The notes: generated by a model not told the origin, from the letters alone. Counted from the stretch's first letter, positions 1 through 10,200 are shown. The stretch is 54,799 nt of DNA from Candidatus Saganbacteria bacterium (GCA_016223245.1 JACRPL010000018.1:1-54799), one strand, 5' to 3'. Numbers and translations are program-made.

Positions 1-1
1 T

Positions 2-271
2 TATAAATCTTTTTATTTGGCAAAGTGCCACGAAAAGCTCGCCGAAGCCGAAAGATCGAAAAAAGATAGGGATAAATTTGTTGAGATCGGGCATTTAAGA
101 TCGGCTCTTTCATCTTATACAGAAGCGGCCCAAAGGAACGGCCATAAGTTTATCGATGAAATCAAGGCTTTAAAAGAAAGAATTGTGGTTGTTCAAAAGG
201 AAATAGATGATTCGGGCGACTTGGGAACAGAAAAAATTAAGGTTGATGTGCCCAGTGCGAAAAAGAAATAA
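2..271 (+). CDS. 3' end of a helical (TPR-like?) protein, 5' truncated by window edge
   Basis: The reading frame is open from the first complete codon, so this is probably the C-terminal 89 residues of a longer protein rather than a short gene; a TTG at 17 could be a start but has no ribosome binding site. The visible part is charged and almost wholly helical, with an AKCHEKLAEAE stretch followed by a helix pair spaced like a tetratricopeptide repeat, a probable coiled coil (DEIKALKERIVVVQKEIDD) and a lysine-rich end. No catalytic motif is visible and I do not recognise the family. A palindromic repeat begins four bases after the stop codon and the next gene is convergent. Confidence 0.55.
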   Translation, partial: YKSFYLAKCHEKLAEAERSKKDRDKFVEIGHLRSALSSYTEAAQRNGHKFIDEIKALKERIVVVQKEIDDSGDLGTEKIKVDVPSAKKK

Positions 272-274
272 CTA

Positions 275-356
275 GAGACCAGTTAGCAACTCGGAAACCA
301 GCGACTAAATCCCGATGTGGGAATCGGGACAAGCGTCGCGGTTCCTAACTAGTCTC
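275..356. repeat. Palindromic repeat, short copy
   Basis: An 82-bp imperfect palindrome. Outer arms GAGACCAGTTAG and CTAACTAGTCTC pair with one mismatch, the next arms are GCGAC and GTCGC, and the centre is a second hairpin, ATCCCGAT...ATCGGGA. A larger copy with the same arms lies at 52364-52519. It sits between convergent genes, so it could also act as a two-way transcription terminator, though it lacks a clean T-tract. The rest of 357-473 shows nothing recognisable. Confidence 0.75.
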
Positions 357-473
357 ATATTTATTATCCGCCGAAGGCGTACATTGTTGGGATCCGGGAT
401 CTGGGGAATTGGGATCTAAAGAATTGTCCATATAATCAAATAAGCAATTATCATGCCAAAGTTTGCTACTAAA

Positions 474-800
474 CTAATCGACTAACTGATACACATCAAA
501 CGCCGGTTCTTCATAAGGATGGGCTTTCTTCATAGCGGCGATCGCTTTCTTGAGGTCTTTTTTGGGGACTATGGTTTCTAGCCTCGCTTCTCCGACTCTT
601 TCGATTTGCCCGACCTTGCCGATGAATGGCTTAGCACCCTTTAGCGGCCTAAAAGTGCCTATCCCTGGAGACATGAAGGCACAGTTGTCGTAATTCTTGC
701 CGATCTTGCCCGCGCCCGCAAAGCATACTGCAACTCTAACTTGCTCGACGTGGGTTGGGGGGACGAAGACGACGAGTTTGTAAAGGGTGTCTTTCTTCAC
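474..800 (-). CDS. YqfO/NIF3 insert-domain protein (PII/CutA-like fold)
   Basis: A 108-aa stand-alone version of the domain found inserted in YqfO/NIF3 proteins. The family signature is clear: YKLVVFVPP at the N terminus, a GAGKIG segment, SPGIGTFRPLKGAKPFIG in the middle, and AHPYEEPAFDVY at the C terminus. Stand-alone copies are widespread, small and of uncertain function; the fold resembles trimeric PII/CutA proteins. The start is GTG at 800. An overlapping ATG at 802 is out of frame. The -10 element at 807-812 leaves only six bases before the GTG, so the mRNA is probably leaderless. It is followed, in the direction of transcription, by a convergent gene. Confidence 0.85.
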   Translation of the reverse strand: MKKDTLYKLVVFVPPTHVEQVRVAVCFAGAGKIGKNYDNCAFMSPGIGTFRPLKGAKPFIGKVGQIERVGEARLETIVPKKDLKKAIAAMKKAHPYEEPAFDVYQLVD

Positions 801-806
801 ATGGGA

Positions 807-845
807 ATTATATCATGGTAATCGCGAATGGGAGCGGCGTCGCTA
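807..845 (-). promoter_or_regulatory. Extended -10 promoter of the YqfO-domain gene, with 21-bp repeated element
   Basis: On the minus strand an extended -10, TGATATAAT (TATAAT at 812-807), lies exactly six bases before the GTG start at 800, placing the expected transcription start on or beside the start codon. The -35 region is occupied by a 21-bp sequence (825-845, beginning CGAATGGGAG on the plus strand) found exactly again at 1595-1615 in the same position before another promoter. The -10 is strong; a regulatory role for the repeat is inference. Confidence 0.55.
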
Positions 846-852
846 TAATCAT

Positions 853-1404
853 CTACAGTGAGGAGAAAATATCGAAAATCTTTAATTTGATAGCCCATTT
901 TTTTATATAATCAATATCCAGCTTGCCTTTCTGTATTTCCAATATTCCGCGAATGTCGGATAATTGTTTTAGGGATTCCGAAGCTTTGTACCAGATCAAT
1001 TTGTTGAGCACCAAGTCCTCTGGTGAGAGAAAATAGAAAGATTTTCCGTCAAATTCTTCTTTTCTTCTTCTCTTGAATGATTCTCGGCTGAAAGCATCCT
1101 CTTTTAATATCCAGCAATCAATCTTTATCCCCGTATCATGGTTAATGAGATTAAACATTGTTTTGTGTGCGAGGGATTCTACTATGGCTTCTTCGCTCAC
1201 ATAATAGTCCTTAATGAAATTGTCATATATCTTTTTAACTTGTCCTTTGCCGGCAATAAGGTTGATGACGATGTCAAAATCATGCGTTGATCGCGGTTGT
1301 CCGTAGAAGCTAGATCCTAATGCACCGGTAATTGCATATGGGATTTCCAAGTCGTCAAGCTTTGACGTTACCTCTTTTAGGAGTTCCTGAAGGCCGATGT
1401 TCAT
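853..1404 (-). CDS. Nucleotidyltransferase-fold protein (AbiEii/DUF6036-like)
   Basis: A 183-aa protein with the pol-beta nucleotidyltransferase signature near the N terminus: a helix, GALGSSFYGQPRST, then HDFDIVI, supplying the GS motif and two metal-binding aspartates; a third acidic residue is plausible in KIDCWIL. The C-terminal half (SPEDLVLNKLIWYKAS) is typical of AbiEii-like proteins, many of them toxin-antitoxin components, but the group also includes proteins of unknown role. It starts two bases after the stop of a 53-aa ORF (1407-1568) and is presumably cotranslated with it. It has no ribosome binding site of its own that I can see. Substrate is unknown. Confidence 0.75.
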   Translation of the reverse strand: MNIGLQELLKEVTSKLDDLEIPYAITGALGSSFYGQPRSTHDFDIVINLIAGKGQVKKIYDNFIKDYYVSEEAIVESLAHKTMFNLINHDTGIKIDCWILKEDAFSRESFKRRRKEEFDGKSFYFLSPEDLVLNKLIWYKASESLKQLSDIRGILEIQKGKLDIDYIKKWAIKLKIFDIFSSL

Positions 1405-1406
1405 TA

Positions 1407-1568
1407 TTATGTCCTAATGGAAGAGTGTTTGTTCTTTTCGTTTTTTAGGTGGGTTAGGTGCAGTTTTGTTGTAAGCTCTGTTAGCGCAAACCCTAGCTTT
1501 AGCCTTTTGGAATTAGTGAAACCTCGAAGGATCTCTTTTTGTTTTTTTTCTGCTTCAGCTGGATTCAT
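1407..1568 (-). CDS. Small 53-aa basic protein upstream of the nucleotidyltransferase
   Basis: An ATG-started frame of 53 residues (MNPAEAEKKQKEILRGFT..., ending HSSIRT), rich in Lys/Arg and predicted helical. Support for it being real: an extended -10 (TGGTATTAT) lies exactly six bases before the ATG, the same leaderless layout as the downstream gene at 800, and its stop codon is immediately followed by the nucleotidyltransferase start (TAATAATG). I do not recognise the family. A role as partner of the nucleotidyltransferase, for example an antitoxin-like subunit, is an inference from position only. Confidence 0.55.
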   Translation of the reverse strand: MNPAEAEKKQKEILRGFTNSKRLKLGFALTELTTKLHLTHLKNEKNKHSSIRT

Positions 1569-1574
1569 GGGCAA

Positions 1575-1615
1575 ATAATACCATATAACGGGCTCGAATG
1601 GGAGCGGCGTCGCTA
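1575..1615 (-). promoter_or_regulatory. Extended -10 promoter of the 53-aa gene/nucleotidyltransferase pair, with 21-bp repeated element
   Basis: Minus-strand TGGTATTAT (TATTAT at 1580-1575) ends six bases before the ATG at 1568. The 21-bp element at 1595-1615 is identical to that at 825-845 and again covers the -35 region (17 or 19 bp from the -10 depending on copy). Together the two copies flank the nucleotidyltransferase pair. Confidence 0.5.
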
Positions 1616-1829
1616 ATTGATCGAATTTCCGGAGTTATCACGAATTACTCTAATATTTGAGCAATTTGAGACATTCCGAAATATTCGAAGAATTCGAGAC
1701 GCAAGTCCCATTCGAATATTCGAGATATTTTATTTTTTGCATGCAAGTTCCATTGAAGTTGTAACGATATATTAAACGAGAGAGAAACCTGTCAGCGGAC
1801 GGGTGTAAATTTTTGTAAGGGAGAAGAAA
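1616..1829. other. AT-rich intergenic region with repeated ATTCGA words
   Basis: No gene is visible. Between about 1670 and 1735 the hexamer ATTCGA occurs four times within a run of overlapping small palindromes (TTCGAA, GAATTC, ATTCGAAT). The region presumably also holds the promoter of the gene at 1830; a TATATT at about 1768 is a weak -10 candidate. The sequence just before 1830 contains the ribosome binding site AAGGGAGAAG. Confidence 0.4.
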
Positions 1830-4109
1830 ATGGCAGATGCGCCAGGAGTAGAAAAAACAGGGACTCCAACAGTAAGACCGCCGGTTATTGCACCGGGGCC
1901 TGCCTCTGCAGATACAACTACAAAACCTGCAGCTCCTAAGCCGGCTGCTGATATTCCAGCCAAACCATATACTGCACCCGAAGCAAACACATGGAGAGAC
2001 GCGCTCAAGCTTTTAGGTATTAAAATTGTAAACGATGATGTCAACAAAGACGGCCAAATAAACGATGCCGATCTTGACAAACAATTTGAAAAAGACGGAA
2101 TTAATGTCACTGTTGCGGACGGTCTAAAATGGGACGAAGTCCAGGCACTGGCCAAAAAATACGGCGTAACTATCACCCGAGTCGCTTTTAATTTCATTTC
2201 TGTCGGCGGAGCAGCAGGCTCCGTGAATACCGCGACCGGAGGAGCTTCCGGTGATGAACTCGTCACAAAAGAAGACATCCAGAAATTCCTAAAAGATGTC
2301 ATAGGCAAGATCGCGGTTGGCGACGAAGATGCGGTTAAATTGGCCATAAGCCGGTATGTATCTGCCGAAAAGATGAAGCTTGTAGATGAAGCGCAAGCGG
2401 TCAAGATGTTCTCCGACAAGTATATAACTACCGGCAATACGATCTCATACCAAAACCTGAAACTTCATGCAAGCGATAAGCTAAAAGCGGTAGTCGATGC
2501 CGTGCTTACTAAAGTCATAGGGCGAACGCTTCAGGATACTGACGAAATAACCAAAGAACAGCTAGGCAAGCTGTTTGTGACTTTGAGCTTTTTGGGGCAG
2601 ATCGATTCGCCTGAAAAAGTGTTCTCGCCGGCTAGCGGCATACCAAAGATCAACAAAGAAGGCGCCCAGAATTTCTTGGCTTGGTTTACGGGCGGGACAA
2701 AAGATCCTGTGAAGGCCGAAGAGAAGACGGCGGATGGGGCTAGCGCGGCGGGGGTAGCAAAAATAAAACATCAATTTACTAAATTTAAGGATGAATATTT
2801 TAATATTGTAAAAGACACCGATACAGGGGAAGCAAAAAGCTTAACATTAAAAGATCCTGATAAAAGAGGAGCCGCTCAATCTGCGCTTAGCGATTTGTTT
2901 GATGAATGTTTGCAATTTGTTGCTTCGGCCGCTGATGAAAACGACAGAGAAACTGCAAGCCAATATATGCAACTGCTGTATGGTTTAGTGCAAAACATAA
3001 ACCAAGGAGAAAAAAGCGCTATTCAAGCTAAATTATTGGTAAAAACACAAGCAAAATGGGAGACAAATAAAGATAACACTGAATTAGGCAAGTTTATGTT
3101 GATTGCTTTATCCGGCCAATATCAGGACATACAAATCGCACTAAAATCCGCGGCAGATGCAATAAAAGCGCCACTGTGGATAAAACAAAAAGAAATAGGA
3201 CAAAAAATAGCTGAACTTGGCAAATCACTGATCGAAGCGTATGGCAAAAAAGAGACTGCGGCCGGCACAGATGCTTCAAAATTGGCGGATATCGGATCAA
3301 AAAAACAAATAATATTTGACAGCGCAAAACAAATTCTCTTGAGCCTTATTGAAAGCGAAGCGGTAGACACAAAAACGGTCGAAGAAATAAAGCAAAAATT
3401 AAAAGAATTATCTCACCTTGCGTCAAAAGACAACAAAAAGAAACTTATATTAGATCTGTATGTATCCGCGACAAGGCTCAAAGAGCCCAAAGATGGGGAA
3501 GCTGTTTCTCGAGAAAAGCTTAGTAAGGCCATAATGCTTCTGGCTTTAGCAATTGATACATTTGAGGTTGGGAAAGAAGAAATAACAATAGAAACCGACC
3601 AAAAAGTCCCAAGTGACGTAAAGAAAGCGAAACCCGCAAAGAAGGGTAAGCGTGGTAAAGTGCCGGCGAAAGATGCTGAAGCTGAAGCGCCAAAAGGCCC
3701 AATCCAAAAGACTATAACCAAGGATGAAGTAAAAACGGCAAAAAAAGATGCGGAATTATTGGTACAACTTCTCGATAAAGGGAAAAAAGAAAAGAAAGCC
3801 GCTCCAAAAATAAAGGGCGGGAAAGGAACTCCTAAAACAGCGGCAAAGGAAGGCCTCAAAGTAGAAAATAAGCAGCAAGCAATGAACCTGGCGATAGCCA
3901 GAAGTAAAACAATAATTGATAGAGCTGCTGCAGAAATTAAAGAATATGAAGGCAACAGTTCGAAAAAAGGGAAATTTAAGAGGCAAATAATTTCTGCGCT
4001 ATCTTCATTAAGTTCTGAAGACAAGAAAAAGGCAATAATTGCGATAAAAGCATACATGACGAAGAAGGGAGTCTCAGCCATACTCGCATCTTGGGTCCCT
4101 AACAGCTAA
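1830..4109 (+). CDS. 759-aa Ala/Lys-rich protein with EF-hand loop
   Basis: I do not recognise the family. Residues 1-50 are Pro/Ala/Thr-rich and low complexity. Residues 70-81 form a textbook EF-hand or dockerin-type calcium loop (Asp70, Asn72, Asp74, Gly75, Gln76, Ile77, Asp79, Asp81). The middle is long alpha-helical sequence, and about 590-660 is a Lys/Ala/Pro linker. No signal peptide or membrane segment is visible, so the product appears cytoplasmic unless exported by another route. Its translation start (GAGAAGAAAATGGCAGATGC) closely resembles that of the giant gene that follows, suggesting paralogous N-termini (MADAPGV versus MAESGV) or a shared origin. The start is supported by a good ribosome binding site. 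Confidence 0.75.
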   Translation: MADAPGVEKTGTPTVRPPVIAPGPASADTTTKPAAPKPAADIPAKPYTAPEANTWRDALKLLGIKIVNDDVNKDGQINDADLDKQFEKDGINVTVADGLKWDEVQALAKKYGVTITRVAFNFISVGGAAGSVNTATGGASGDELVTKEDIQKFLKDVIGKIAVGDEDAVKLAISRYVSAEKMKLVDEAQAVKMFSDKYITTGNTISYQNLKLHASDKLKAVVDAVLTKVIGRTLQDTDEITKEQLGKLFVTLSFLGQIDSPEKVFSPASGIPKINKEGAQNFLAWFTGGTKDPVKAEEKTADGASAAGVAKIKHQFTKFKDEYFNIVKDTDTGEAKSLTLKDPDKRGAAQSALSDLFDECLQFVASAADENDRETASQYMQLLYGLVQNINQGEKSAIQAKLLVKTQAKWETNKDNTELGKFMLIALSGQYQDIQIALKSAADAIKAPLWIKQKEIGQKIAELGKSLIEAYGKKETAAGTDASKLADIGSKKQIIFDSAKQILLSLIESEAVDTKTVEEIKQKLKELSHLASKDNKKKLILDLYVSATRLKEPKDGEAVSREKLSKAIMLLALAIDTFEVGKEEITIETDQKVPSDVKKAKPAKKGKRGKVPAKDAEAEAPKGPIQKTITKDEVKTAKKDAELLVQLLDKGKKEKKAAPKIKGGKGTPKTAAKEGLKVENKQQAMNLAIARSKTIIDRAAAEIKEYEGNSSKKGKFKRQIISALSSLSSEDKKKAIIAIKAYMTKKGVSAILASWVPNS

Positions 4110-4180
4110 AAGATATTCCCGTTTTATCTAGTAATAAGCGCAAAAATCAATGCAAGATATTAGCTTGTAAACCCGATATA

Positions 4181-4272
4181 TATAATGTAGACTGACCCTT
4201 ATTTTGGATTGCCTGTTATCAAAGTAAAGGTTGTGGTAAGCATATTAGGCCGCGTAACAGGCGGCCTTTTTT
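4181..4272 (+). promoter_or_regulatory. Promoter and attenuator-like leader of the giant gene
   Basis: TATAAT at 4181-4186 is a perfect -10, although no good -35 is visible. The predicted leader of about 100 nt contains an intrinsic terminator (4248-4272) ending 22 bases before the giant gene's start. The segment GCCTGTTA (4211-4218) is the exact complement of TAACAGGC (4255-4262), which overlaps the terminator loop and right arm. Pairing of these two would enclose the terminator's left arm and compete with it, as in attenuators and riboswitches. No known aptamer was recognised. The competing fold is inference. Confidence 0.45.
4248..4272 (+). terminator. Intrinsic terminator in the leader of the giant gene
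   Basis: GGCCGC, a 7-base loop, GCGGCC, then six T. It lies after the 759-aa gene but also downstream of a strong -10 and directly before the giant gene, so it could terminate the upstream gene or attenuate the downstream one. Confidence 0.7.
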
Positions 4273-4294
4273 ATTGATGGCAGAGGAGAATAAA

Positions 4295-7200
4295 GTGGCA
4301 GAATCCGGAGTACCAAGAGTACAAATATCCATAAGTATTACCCCTCCACCAAAAAGGGCAGACCTTCCTGCACCCCCTCCATCCGTAGTTATTTTGAAAC
4401 CTGAAGATTTTGACGCCACTATTAAAGAAATAACATCAAAACATGAGCTTGGCAAAGAAGAAAAGGAAGCTCTTATAGCCAAACTGCTTGAGCATTCAAG
4501 ATCAGGGTTTAAAGTTGAGATCAAAGAATCGTTCTCTGGGCCGGAAGAATATTTAATATATTTATCATATGCCAAAATTCTGATATCACTTGGATATCAA
4601 GTTAAGCTTGACGGAAAAGACAAGGAATTGAGCGGGAGCCTCCTTTTGGCGATAAAGGCATATACAGCAAAGAAAATAGCTGAAGGTTTTGAGCTAAAAG
4701 ACGGGGGAGGGTATTTAACAGGCACCCTTCTCCTTCTTTTGGCTCGAGACTACCAATTGAACTTTTATGGCGATACCTCAACTATTGCGTCGGCACAAAG
4801 CCAAGTTGTAACCGGAGAGGCAGATGTCAACGATAATGCCGCCATGATAAAAGAAGCATTAATAAAATTTAAATTTGAGAAAGGACTTTTGGGAAAGATA
4901 AAATCCCAAGCAGAAGAAAAGGGGTTTGAGCCTCCAAACGGGATAGGAGATGCTGATAATTATGAGATAATTAGGTTTTATTCGAATCTTCTTATTTCTG
5001 CAGGGTATCCTGTTGAATTAAAAGGAGAAGATTTAAAAGTATTAGCTTCACTAAAAGCAGCAATTGCAAAATTTAATTCCGCTACAAAGACAGCAACTCC
5101 CGGTCTTTCCTCAAAAGCGATAATAAAGCTCCTTGGCTTGTTTAGTAAAAAAATGGAAGCGGAAAAAAGAGAAGAATTGCAAGGCTACATAACAGAATGG
5201 GCCCCCGGCATTTCAAGCGCAATGAGCCAGTTCGAGGCCGTAACGCAGGGGAAAATAAAAATCGCCGTTATTTATGACGAGAAAACCAAAAAGATCGTGG
5301 TCGTTGAAATAAAAGGGCAGGAGCTTAGGGTTGTCCCATTGGAAGGACAAGCTGTCGTAAAAGTTTTATTGGGGCTGACGGGGAGCGATCCGAAAGAACT
5401 AGCTTTGCAGCTTGTTGCAACCGCCAAAAAAGATTTTAAACAATTCAATACAGCCTTTCAGGTGGCCGGCCAACTTTGCGCCCAAGCAAGCTTAGGGAAG
5501 ATAAAGTTGGAGGCGATAGGGAAGGCCCAAGAGGTTTTGGGAAGCAGATTCTGGCCTTATTTAAAGAAACAAATAACTAAAAAAGACGGAGGGTCCGAAC
5601 CTCTTCTTGCAAGGATAAATAAATCATCAACGTTGAGAAACATAATGTTTTCTCTGGGGATCAAGCAAGATAAGATAAATGAAGCATTGATGACGGCATC
5701 TGCGCTTGAAAAAGGGAGAGGGGCGGCCGCCTTAATTCCCAAGATCAAAAAAATACATGAAGAATTAGGCATTTCTTACCCAATAAAAATTGAAGGCAAA
5801 AAAGGGAAATTGAACGATGAAACTTATAATGTTTACCTGACGCGCCTTGCCTTTGAACTTCCAGAAGAGTTAGCAAAGGATTTTCTTTCCGGAAAAGAGA
5901 ATGGGCGAACACTTGTGGCAATCATCGATTCTAAAGGGTTAAAAGGATTTTTCAGAGGCAGAGAGATAAATCAAAGGTTGTTTGACAATCCCGAAGCGAT
6001 TTCTGAAGAGGACATCGAAGGGCTTGGGCTCAATAAACAGGTTATTCTTTGGCAGGCAAAAATACAGAAATTCTTGGAAGAAGATCGAGAACCCGAAGAA
6101 ATCAATAATTTTATCAAGTTGGTATTTCAAGACAAAAAATTATGGGAAAAGAAAAAACTGATCGCAAAGTATTTCGTCCAAATATATATGCAAAAATATT
6201 CGTCCGATGAGGAGGCCGAATCGCCCGGGAAAATAAAAAAACTGGAAGAACTTATTGCCCATGTAAAGAGGAACAGCGATTTGAAAGACGATGACCGCAA
6301 AGATATGTTTCTTGTAATGTATGAGGCGATATTAGGAACGATCGAATCAGACATAAATAAAAAGGCAAGCAGTAAATTGCCTGATGATATGGAACCGAAA
6401 GAAAAGAGAAAACGCGCAAACGTTGAAGCCGGCAAAGCTGTTATTGATTATTTGAAAATTAATAAAGCGGCAATCATATCCGCTTTGGGCGCCAAGAACT
6501 ATTTGGCGTTAAAAATTAACAGGGAAACAGCACTTATCAAGGAACAGGATGGAGTCGAGAAAGCGGCAGAATATATTAAGGCGAACATTAGTGAATATGC
6601 AGAAGCGATCAGAGCCGATTGCGCAAAAAAGCATTTATCCAGCAAACGAACATCCGAAATATTAACGAAAGCTATTAAAGAGCTTCAAGAGCTTTTGGAC
6701 CCTCCTAAAACCCTTGCGAGGATAATAAAAGTGTTGAGAGAAGCCAGGACAAAGGCTTTGCCGGATAAAGGCCTTCCATCTTATGAATTCGCGCTTCCAA
6801 AATTCAAGCATTTAAAAATAGTCCTTAACGCCAAGAGAGGAGAAGTAGAGATAGCAAAAAAAAGATTGATCAGATTATTCGCAGAAGCTTCAAAGATCAA
6901 AGCTGATCTGGAGATGAAAGCCGGAAAAACAAAGACGGACCACGATAGGGATGCGGCCACGAGCGAACCTGACCTTGGCATAAAAATTTTCGGCGATACG
7001 ATAGAAATTGCCGGATTGGGGCAAGTAGAAATTGTTGCCGAAGAGATATCAGACGGGAGCGATTGGGCAAAAGACACTCTCCACAGGAAATTGAATGAGC
7101 GGGAAACAAGAGCTCAAACCATGCTAAGGGAGCTAGGATACTTAAAAGAAAAAAGCGATATGGCGGGGATTTCTAGTATTGATTATGAAGGGAGTAATTT

Positions 7201-10200
7201 CTATTTTGTGGCCGTATCTGGGGTTGAGCGCGGGCGATACTGCTACGCGACGATGCAGGCAATGGGGCAATTTAATGCCACAGCTTTCAATAAGGGTGAC
7301 AAGGAAAAAATTGACGCGAGACTCTCGCTGGAAAACTTGGATAAATTAGAAGAGATTTATAAAAGAATGCGGTCGAGCAAAGTGGTTGTCGGGGTCTTGT
7401 TCGAGCGTGATGCCCGGCATATTGACCCTAAAATGAACGTTGTTTCACATACCATTAATGGCATTAAAGGCGATAATCTTCTTGAGGATGCCGACCCGGA
7501 CCTTCTTTTAGATATTGCCCGCAAACTTAGCATAGTTAGGACTGAAGGTCAGCCATATTTGAGCTTGTTAAACCCCGAAATAGCTTTGACAACAAGAGGA
7601 AGCCGCGCGCAATTAGCGAAAGCAATCGTCCTCTTTTATTCCCAAAATATCGAAAAGATCACTGGAAGGAAACCCGATGCGCCGAACGCCGTAAAAAATA
7701 AAGCCAAAGAAATTAGCAGGGATCCAAAAAGATTAAACGAACTCGCAGATATAGGAAGGAATATGTTTGAAAGCCAATCGGCGCAGCGGCTGATCCCAAA
7801 CGAGGCTGACAGGATAAGAGCTGCGCAAGAACTTTCTTTTGTCTGCATAGATAAAAAGTTCTTGGAAGTATTAGATAAGGCATATAGCAGATATAATCCA
7901 AAAGAAGCGCCAAAAGGGATGGCAGCTCTAAATACAAGCACCCGCAGTTATAGCCCCTTAGATTCGGCTGATCTTGCAAGACACAAGCCTTTTGCCCGCC
8001 TAATGCTTAGGGTGCGGCAGGCTCAAGGGATACCGGAAGGAGGATATGGAACCGATTTCGTATCCGATGTTTTGACGATTGATGACCTAATAGTTATCCG
8101 GAACCTATTGAACCCTTATGAAAAAGATAAAGCCCTAAGGCCTTATATCCACATATTGTTGGATAATGACGAAAGAGAGACACTGCGAAGCAATCTTGAC
8201 AAAATAAAAGACGAAGAACTGGCGCTCGCCTTAAGAAAACTGATCGTGCAATCAAAGCTTGATCCCACCAAGCAATGGAATATCGATGATCGCATTGAAT
8301 TAAATTCTGAAGAGATCAAGCTTTTATACAAATTCATAAGTGAGATCAAAGCATCCGACTCAAAACTTCACATGCTCCTTTTGCATATTAAGAATTCCCA
8401 TTATGCCGATGTGGTCGGGAAAACCGGCGATTATGAGGCGGTCTCCGGATTGATCGAATGGATGAAAGCTAATCCTGACGTCAAATATTTAGACCCAAAA
8501 ATGGATTTTTCATCAACAAGGTCCGCTGACAAAGCTTATATGGATGGAATTAAAGCAATAAGAAGGCTCTCGGTAAATGCAATGGGGGCAGTTTCGTTTG
8601 GGGCGGGAGTTAAAGTCGTTCAAGGGCCGGATTCAGGATGGAAAAGCAGAATTTCTGATATTCCTAGTAGAATAGCCGCTTCAGCCGGACAGATCCTCCA
8701 CGGAAGGATCGACCCAAATAAAGGGGCTTTGGGTGTTGGCGGCGTTGAAGAATGGAAGCTTGTAAAGATAAAGATCAGATATTTGAGGGAAATGGGCCTT
8801 GATGTTGTCTGGAAAGGAATGGTTAAAGAATTAAAGGATATCGAAGCCGAATTAGTGGAGATAAAGACAAACAAAGATAAATATCAAAGTTGGACGATGA
8901 TGGAGCAATTCAAAAGGGCAAAGGAACTATTGGAAAGAAAAGAATTCCTTGAATCGCGGTTGAATTCTTTTATTTCAGGTTTGTCCCGTATCGACAGTAA
9001 TTTTTTTGATTGGTTTTGCTCCAAATATGCGAAAGAATCTGCCGTGGAAAAAGGGTTAAACATCATATTGGATGTCGCAAATAGGAGATTTTTTGAAGCT
9101 AAAGGCTTTAAATCTCCATTTGGAGGTCAACAGATAACTCTGGCGATGTTAAAAAGAGCAATCCTTGCCGCTAAAAATGATCCCGAATTGATGGAAAAAG
9201 GATGGAGCGGATTAACCCCTATAAGCGAAGATAATCCAACCATAGCGGACGCAAAACAGGCGATGGCTTTGCTTATCACTTTGCTTCCGCAGGGAGATGA
9301 TGGGAGCGTTGAAGCGGCAAATCCTGTTACGCGGGCGCTTAAAATTGCTTTTAATGCCATGTTGCATGATGAAACGCCGCCTTTTAACATCGGGGCCGAC
9401 CTTAAAAGCCTTGCGATTATGCTGACGCAAAACATCGACGAACGAAACGACCTTCTGCTCCACAACATCGGGCTTAAACCTAATGAAGTTGACAAACGGT
9501 TTGCCCTAGCATTTGCAAAAGTATTTGAAGAGGTATGCACTATTTCCGGCACAACCGATTACAGCGCAACAATTGCGGAACTAAAAATTCTTGCCCAAAA
9601 AATGGGGGGAAGCGAAACGCTGTCTCCTGACAGTAATAATTTGAGAGACGACCAAAGATATAAGCTCCTGCTTGACGCTGTTTTTCTTATAAATATTATG
9701 CTTGGGAAAAAACAACTTGGAAAAGAAGGGCTAACAGTTGCCGATGGCGCGGTTGATAAGGACACGAAATTGGACAAAAAAAAAGAGAACATCCTAACAG
9801 CTTTGGGGCTTCAGGTCTTGACCAAAGATTTCTGGGAAGAAGTTTTTAGAAAAGGAAGCGATAAGGCGCAGGGACCGGACGGAGTATTTTTTAAAGAAGG
9901 AGCGTTAGGCTGGGCGGATTATATAGGATTGACCCCGGTGTCCGAATTAGTTGGAACTTTCGGAACATTCGGCGCGTTTATGGGTGCATATTTTGGAATA
10001 ATTCTTCCATATAATTTGGTGCATTCCGGCGTCAGATGGATAAGAGGCGATGAAATAATCGATATTGACCCCAAAACCGGGCTGCCAAAAGTTGATGAAA
10101 AAGGCCACATAAAGACCAGGAAAATCGAACTCATCAGAGATGTTATAACAGATAAAGGATTGAATTTGGTCGTAACGCTCTTGATATTCAGATCATGGGC

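Noticed and set aside
1772-2437. 221-aa open frame on the minus strand
   Set aside because: Antisense to the start of the 759-aa gene, with composition caused by that gene's Ala/Lys codons.
3413-4081. 222-aa open frame on the minus strand opposite the 759-aa gene
   Set aside because: Antisense to a gene with a good start and EF-hand; the repeated Phe/Ser/Leu composition comes from the Lys/Glu codons on the other strand.
4193-4272. Known riboswitch aptamer in the giant gene's leader
   Set aside because: I could not match any known aptamer core by eye, so only an attenuator-like arrangement is reported.
4274-4294. TTG/ATG starts for the giant gene at 4274/4277
   Set aside because: They overlap the end of a terminator T-tract and lack a ribosome binding site; the GTG at 4295 with GAGGAG fits better.
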